DNA of 64,000 nucleotides from Enterobacter cloacae. Its GTDB lineage: Bacteria > Pseudomonadota > Gammaproteobacteria > Enterobacterales > Enterobacteriaceae. The translations under genes and the position numbers were made by a program. The notes under the pieces are model-generated. The model saw only the letters and a program-made list of their open reading frames with translations, had not been told where the DNA came from and did not search any database. Numbering within the stretch: the first letter of the stretch is position 1; each line of letters begins with the position of its first letter. Shown in pieces: positions 60,399 through 64,000 of the stretch. The DNA is taken from the NCBI RefSeq assembly GCF_011078175.1, contig NZ_JAALCJ010000004.1, positions 124,001 to 188,000 on the forward strand, read 5' to 3'.

Positions 60399-61790
60399 AT
60401 GAATTTTCCACTCATCGCGAACATTATTGTGTTCGTCGTATTGCTATTGCTTCTCGCCCAGGCTCGCCACAAACAGTGGAGCCTGGCGAAAAAGGTACTG
60501 GTCGGTCTGGTCATGGGCGTGGTGTTTGGCCTGGCCTTACACGCCATTTACGGCTCCGATAGCCCGGTACTGAAAGATTCCATTCAGTGGTTCAACATTG
60601 TCGGTAACGGCTATGTACAGTTGCTGCAAATGATCGTTATGCCGCTGGTATTCGCCTCTATTCTGAGCGCCGTAGCCCGCCTGCATAACGCTTCTCAGCT
60701 GGGTAAAATCAGCTTCCTGACCATTGGTACCCTGCTCTTCACCACGCTGATTGCGGCGCTGGTGGGTGTGCTGGTAACCAATCTGTTTGGCCTGACTGCT
60801 GAAGGTCTGGTGCAGGGTAGCGCTGAAACCGCGCGTCTGACGGCGATTGAGACGAACTACGTGGGTAAAGTGGCCGATCTGACCGTTCCGCAGATGGTCC
60901 TCTCCTTCATTCCGAAGAATCCATTTGCTGACCTGACTGGTGCAAGCCCAACCTCCATTATTAGCGTGGTGATCTTCGCGGCGTTCCTGGGCGTGGCTGC
61001 TCTGAAGCTGCTGAAGGACGATGCGCCGAAAGGTGAGCGCGTTCTGACGGCCATCGATACCCTGCAAAGCTGGGTGATGAAGCTGGTGCGTCTGGTTATG
61101 CAGCTGACGCCGTACGGTGTTCTGGCACTGATGACCAAAGTCGTTGCAGGGTCTAACCTGCAAGACATCATCAAGCTTGGCAGTTTCGTAATAGCTTCTT
61201 ACCTGGGACTGGGCATTATGTTTGTGGTGCACGGTATCCTGCTGGGCGTGAACGGCGTTAGTCCGCTGAAATATTTCCGCAAAGTTTGGCCGGTGCTGAC
61301 ATTCGCCTTCACCAGCCGTTCCAGTGCGGCATCAATCCCGTTGAACGTGGAAGCACAGACCCGTCGTCTGGGCGTACCGGAATCTATCGCCAGCTTCTCG
61401 GCTTCTTTCGGCGCGACTATCGGGCAGAACGGCTGTGCGGGTCTTTACCCGGCGATGCTGGCGGTGATGGTTGCCCCAACCGTGGGTATTAACCCGCTGG
61501 ATCCGGTCTGGATTGCAACGCTGGTGGGTATCGTGACCATTAGCTCCGCCGGTGTTGCGGGCGTGGGCGGCGGCGCGACCTTCGCTGCGCTGATCGTTCT
61601 GCCTGCGCTGGGACTGCCGGTGACGCTGGTTGCCCTGCTGATCTCGGTTGAACCGCTGATCGATATGGGTCGTACCGCACTGAACGTGAGTGGCTCAATG
61701 ACCGCCGGCACCCTGACCAGCCAGTGGCTGAAGCAGACCGACAAATCGATTCTCGACAGTGAAGAAGATGCCGAACTGGCGCATCGTTAA
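60399..61790 (+). CDS. tcyP: L-cystine transporter TcyP (YdjN)
   Basis: Sodium- or proton-coupled symporter of the DAACS/SDF family for L-cystine, 463 residues as in E. coli. Helices include [34 protein letters not shown] and the substrate-binding hairpins [19 protein letters not shown] (serine-rich) and [23 protein letters not shown] 60399 follows AGGAGAA. It adds a further cysteine supply gene to the window. A strong terminator follows and is shared with cedA. Confidence 0.96.
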   Translation: MNFPLIANIIVFVVLLLLLAQARHKQWSLAKKVLVGLVMGVVFGLALHAIYGSDSPVLKDSIQWFNIVGNGYVQLLQMIVMPLVFASILSAVARLHNASQLGKISFLTIGTLLFTTLIAALVGVLVTNLFGLTAEGLVQGSAETARLTAIETNYVGKVADLTVPQMVLSFIPKNPFADLTGASPTSIISVVIFAAFLGVAALKLLKDDAPKGERVLTAIDTLQSWVMKLVRLVMQLTPYGVLALMTKVVAGSNLQDIIKLGSFVIASYLGLGIMFVVHGILLGVNGVSPLKYFRKVWPVLTFAFTSRSSAASIPLNVEAQTRRLGVPESIASFSASFGATIGQNGCAGLYPAMLAVMVAPTVGINPLDPVWIATLVGIVTISSAGVAGVGGGATFAALIVLPALGLPVTLVALLISVEPLIDMGRTALNVSGSMTAGTLTSQWLKQTDKSILDSEEDAELAHR

Positions 61791-61802
61791 TCACGGCTGA
61801 AA

Positions 61803-61833
61803 TAAAAAAACCGCCTGCGGGCGGTTTTTTTAT
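61803..61833. terminator. Bidirectional terminator between tcyP and cedA
   Basis: Stem AAAAAAACCGCC / GGCGGTTTTTTT around TGCG; T-runs on both strands. Confidence 0.94.
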
Positions 61834-61838
61834 TGCTG

Positions 61839-62078
61839 TTATTCTTCAACCTCTTCATCCTGACGGGTCTGCACAGCCCATCGCTGCGCCGATTCTGGCA
61901 CCGAAAACGCAGGGGAGCGACGGAAGTGCTCGCCAATCAGCACGAAGGCAACGTATTTACCCCTTAACATCCAGACATCGCGAAAACCATCCACTTTCAG
62001 GGCATGGTCAGGCGGCGCGGGTTCAACGCGGGGCACATAGCTAATAACCTGGCGGTTTTGTTGACGAAGAGGTTTCAT
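61839..62078 (-). CDS. cedA: Cell division modulator CedA
   Basis: DNA- and RNA polymerase-associated small protein; it was first named for rescue of cell division in overreplicating dnaA mutants. The start at 62078 (MKPLRQQNRQVISYV) gives 79 residues against 80 in E. coli; an ATG 5 codons upstream is also in frame. The core GFRDVWMLRGKYVAFVLIGEHFRRSPAF and PESAQRWA are nearly identical. Divergent from katE across 203 bp. Confidence 0.93.
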   Translation of the reverse strand: MKPLRQQNRQVISYVPRVEPAPPDHALKVDGFRDVWMLRGKYVAFVLIGEHFRRSPAFSVPESAQRWAVQTRQDEEVEE

Positions 62079-62230
62079 AAGCGACGGGTTCACTAAAGCA
62101 AATTCTTAAAGCAGGAAATTTCTATCATAGCCGATTCTCCCCCCACCCGTCGCGCCTGACGTGTGGCAGATGGCTCCTTTCGCTAATCACTTCCTCTGAA
62201 AACGCTTAGTTCGCCTGCTAATTCATCACA

Positions 62231-62245
62231 TTGTTCTATCCTTAA
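62231..62245 (+). promoter_or_regulatory. Sigma-S type promoter of katE
   Basis: TTGTTCTATCCTTAA fits the extended sigma-S -10 (TCTAnnCTTAA) with the -10 at 62236-62241, about 40 bp before the katE ATG. katE is a model RpoS-dependent gene. Confidence 0.75.
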
Positions 62246-62281
62246 TAGGGTTTTCAGGAACGAACTAAGGAGAAGCGTGCA

Positions 62282-64000
62282 ATGTCGAACAACGATAAAC
62301 CCCATCAATCCCCCATTCATGGCACCGAAGGATCTCAACCGGGAATGGACTCACTCGCCCCTGCGGATGGTTCTCATAAACCGTCGCCAGGTCCTTCGGC
62401 ACCGGGCGAGCAACCTACCGCTCCGGGAAGCATGAAGTCACCCGATGCGGATAACGAAAAGTTAAAATCTCTCGACCCGCACCGCAAAGGGGGGGAAGGC
62501 TATGCGCTGACCACCAATCAGGGCGTGCGCATCGCCGATGACCAGAACTCCCTGCGCGCCGGAACGCGCGGCCCGACGCTGCTGGAAGATTTCATCCTGC
62601 GGGAAAAGATCACCCATTTCGACCATGAGCGTATTCCTGAGCGTATCGTCCACGCTCGCGGCTCCGCGGCGCACGGCTATTTCCAGCCGTACAAGAGCCT
62701 GAAGGAGATCACAAAAGCAGATTTCCTGTCCGATCCGAACAAAATCACACCGGTGTTTGTTCGCTTCTCTACCGTACAGGGCGGCGCGGGCTCGGCAGAT
62801 ACGGTGCGTGATATCCGCGGCTTTGCCACTAAATTTTATACCGAAGAGGGCATCTTCGACCTGGTCGGGAATAATACGCCGGTTTTCTTCATTCAGGATG
62901 CGCATAAGTTTCCTGACTTTGTCCATGCGGTAAAACCAGAGCCACACTGGGCCATACCGCAGGGACAAAGTGCGCATGACACCTTCTGGGACTACGTCTC
63001 CCTGCAACCGGAAACCCTTCACAACGTGATGTGGGCGATGTCTGACCGGGGGATCCCACGCAGCTATCGCACCATGGAAGGCTTTGGTATTCATACCTTC
63101 CGTCTGATTAACGCTGAAGGTAAAGCGACGTTTGTACGTTTCCACTGGAAACCGGTCGCGGGGAAAGCGTCCCTGGTATGGGATGAAGCGCAGAAGCTGA
63201 CCGGGCGCGATCCGGACTTCCACCGTCGCGAACTGTGGGAATCCATTGAAGCCGGTGATTTCCCGGAATACGAGCTGGGGCTACAGCTGATCCCGGAAGA
63301 GGACGAGTTTAAATTCGACTTCGACCTGCTCGACCCAACCAAGCTTATTCCTGAAGAGCTGGTGCCGGTTCAGCTGGTGGGCAAAATGGTGCTTAACCGT
63401 AACCCGGATAACTTCTTCGCGGAGAATGAGCAGGCAGCGTTCCACCCGGGCCATATTGTGCCGGGGCTGGATTTCACCAACGATCCGCTGCTACAGGGTC
63501 GTCTGTTCTCCTACACCGATACGCAGATCAGCCGTCTCGGTGGCCCTAACTTCCATGAAATACCAATCAACCGTCCGACCTGCCCGTACCATAACTTCCA
63601 GCGTGACGGGATGCATCGTCAGGATATCGATACCAACCCGGCGAACTACGAGCCGAACTCCATTAACGATAACTGGCCGCGTGAAACCCCGCCGGGGCCA
63701 AAACGTGGCGGATTTGAGTCGTATCAGGAGCGCGTGGATGGCGCGAAAATTCGCGAACGCAGCCCGTCGTTCGGCGAATATTACGCTCAGCCTCGCCTGT
63801 TCTGGAACAGCCAGACCCCAATTGAACAGCAGCACATTATCGGCGGTTTCAGCTTTGAGCTGAGCAAAGTGGTGCGTACCTACATTCGCGAGCGCGTGGT
63901 CGACCATCTGGCGCACATTGATATCCAGCTTGCTCAGGGCGTGGCGAATAATCTCGGCATCACGCTGACTGACGAGCAATGCCATGCCGCACCGCCAAAA
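62282..64000 (+). CDS. katE: Catalase HPII (3' end cut by window edge)
   Basis: Large-subunit, heme d catalase of stationary phase. The frame starts at ATG 62282 ([14 protein letters not shown]) after AAGGAGA and stays open for 573 codons to the right edge; the full protein should be about 750 residues, so the C-terminal flavodoxin-like domain is beyond the window. Catalytic His is in [14 protein letters not shown] and the Asn in [15 protein letters not shown]; the heme-ligand Tyr region is [15 protein letters not shown]. The N-terminal 80 residues are the loose extension typical of HPII. Divergent from cedA. Confidence 0.97.
   Translation, partial: MSNNDKPHQSPIHGTEGSQPGMDSLAPADGSHKPSPGPSAPGEQPTAPGSMKSPDADNEKLKSLDPHRKGGEGYALTTNQGVRIADDQNSLRAGTRGPTLLEDFILREKITHFDHERIPERIVHARGSAAHGYFQPYKSLKEITKADFLSDPNKITPVFVRFSTVQGGAGSADTVRDIRGFATKFYTEEGIFDLVGNNTPVFFIQDAHKFPDFVHAVKPEPHWAIPQGQSAHDTFWDYVSLQPETLHNVMWAMSDRGIPRSYRTMEGFGIHTFRLINAEGKATFVRFHWKPVAGKASLVWDEAQKLTGRDPDFHRRELWESIEAGDFPEYELGLQLIPEEDEFKFDFDLLDPTKLIPEELVPVQLVGKMVLNRNPDNFFAENEQAAFHPGHIVPGLDFTNDPLLQGRLFSYTDTQISRLGGPNFHEIPINRPTCPYHNFQRDGMHRQDIDTNPANYEPNSINDNWPRETPPGPKRGGFESYQERVDGAKIRERSPSFGEYYAQPRLFWNSQTPIEQQHIIGGFSFELSKVVRTYIRERVVDHLAHIDIQLAQGVANNLGITLTDEQCHAAPPK

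Overview
The window is chromosomal DNA of an enteric gamma-proteobacterium, most likely Enterobacter or a close relative. Most proteins read as near-identical orthologues of Escherichia coli proteins, and the gene order follows the E. coli pykF-to-katE segment: pykF, lpp, ldtE, sufABCDSE, ydiH, menI, ydiJ, ydiK, rprA, ppsA, ppsR, aroH, selO, ydiV, nlpC, btuCED, ihfA, pheST, rplT, rpmI, infC, thrS, yniD, ydiY, pfkB, ydiZ, yniA, yniB, hxpB, ydjM, tcyP, cedA, katE. The order is my recollection of the E. coli map, not a search result. There are no tRNA or rRNA genes, no CRISPR array and no intact insertion sequence. Both window edges cut genes: a MetI-like permease on the left and katE on the right.  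Layout. 0-2 kb: a MetNI-type methionine importer beside a heavily deleted cystathionine gamma-synthase/lyase-family pseudogene. 2-11 kb: pykF with a Cra operator, lpp, the L,D-transpeptidase ldtE and the Fur-controlled suf iron-sulfur operon. 11-19.4 kb is an accessory island between sufA and ydiH. It holds the blue-light module bluR-bluF with ycgZ-ymgA-ariR, a formate dehydrogenase H homologue with Cys in place of selenocysteine, a collapsed fimbrial locus, and a tandem pair of IprA/YaiV-like regulators of which the first is truncated. 19.4-24.8 kb: ydiH, menI-ydiJ, ydiK and the sRNA rprA behind an RcsB box. 24.8-28.6 kb: an inserted GH3 glycosidase plus GPH-family sugar transporter. 28.8-33.6 kb: ppsA/ppsR and aroH with a TrpR operator. 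33.6-40.1 kb: a repeat-rich spacer, then a Fur-controlled heme uptake operon hemP-hmuRSTUV. 40-52.7 kb: selO, ydiV, nlpC, vitamin B12 import, ihfA, the attenuated pheST operon and thrS-infC-rpmI-rplT. 52.7-64 kb: small membrane proteins, ydiY, pfkB, ydiZ-yniAB-hxpB, an inserted kduD, LexA-controlled ydjM, tcyP, cedA and katE.  How genes connect. Iron and Fe-S supply recur: suf and the heme operon both carry Fur boxes. Cra sites at pykF (downstream of its -10) and before ppsA suit opposite control of the pyruvate/PEP pair. The BluF-YmgA/AriR module is known in E. coli to signal through Rcs, and the Rcs target rprA lies about 10 kb away here. Two sites with the same TGTACA-N7-TGTAYA layout, one before bluR and one before ycgZ, are the best candidates for BluR operators.  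Least explained points: the shared BluR-type palindromes, an intrinsic terminator inside the predicted ydiY 5' leader with an overlapping 25-codon ORF, the fimbrial/IprA deletion scar, the Cys-type formate dehydrogenase, a 30-residue membrane protein upstream of yniD, and the composite repeat before hemP. Nothing seen amounts to a wholly new multi-gene system.
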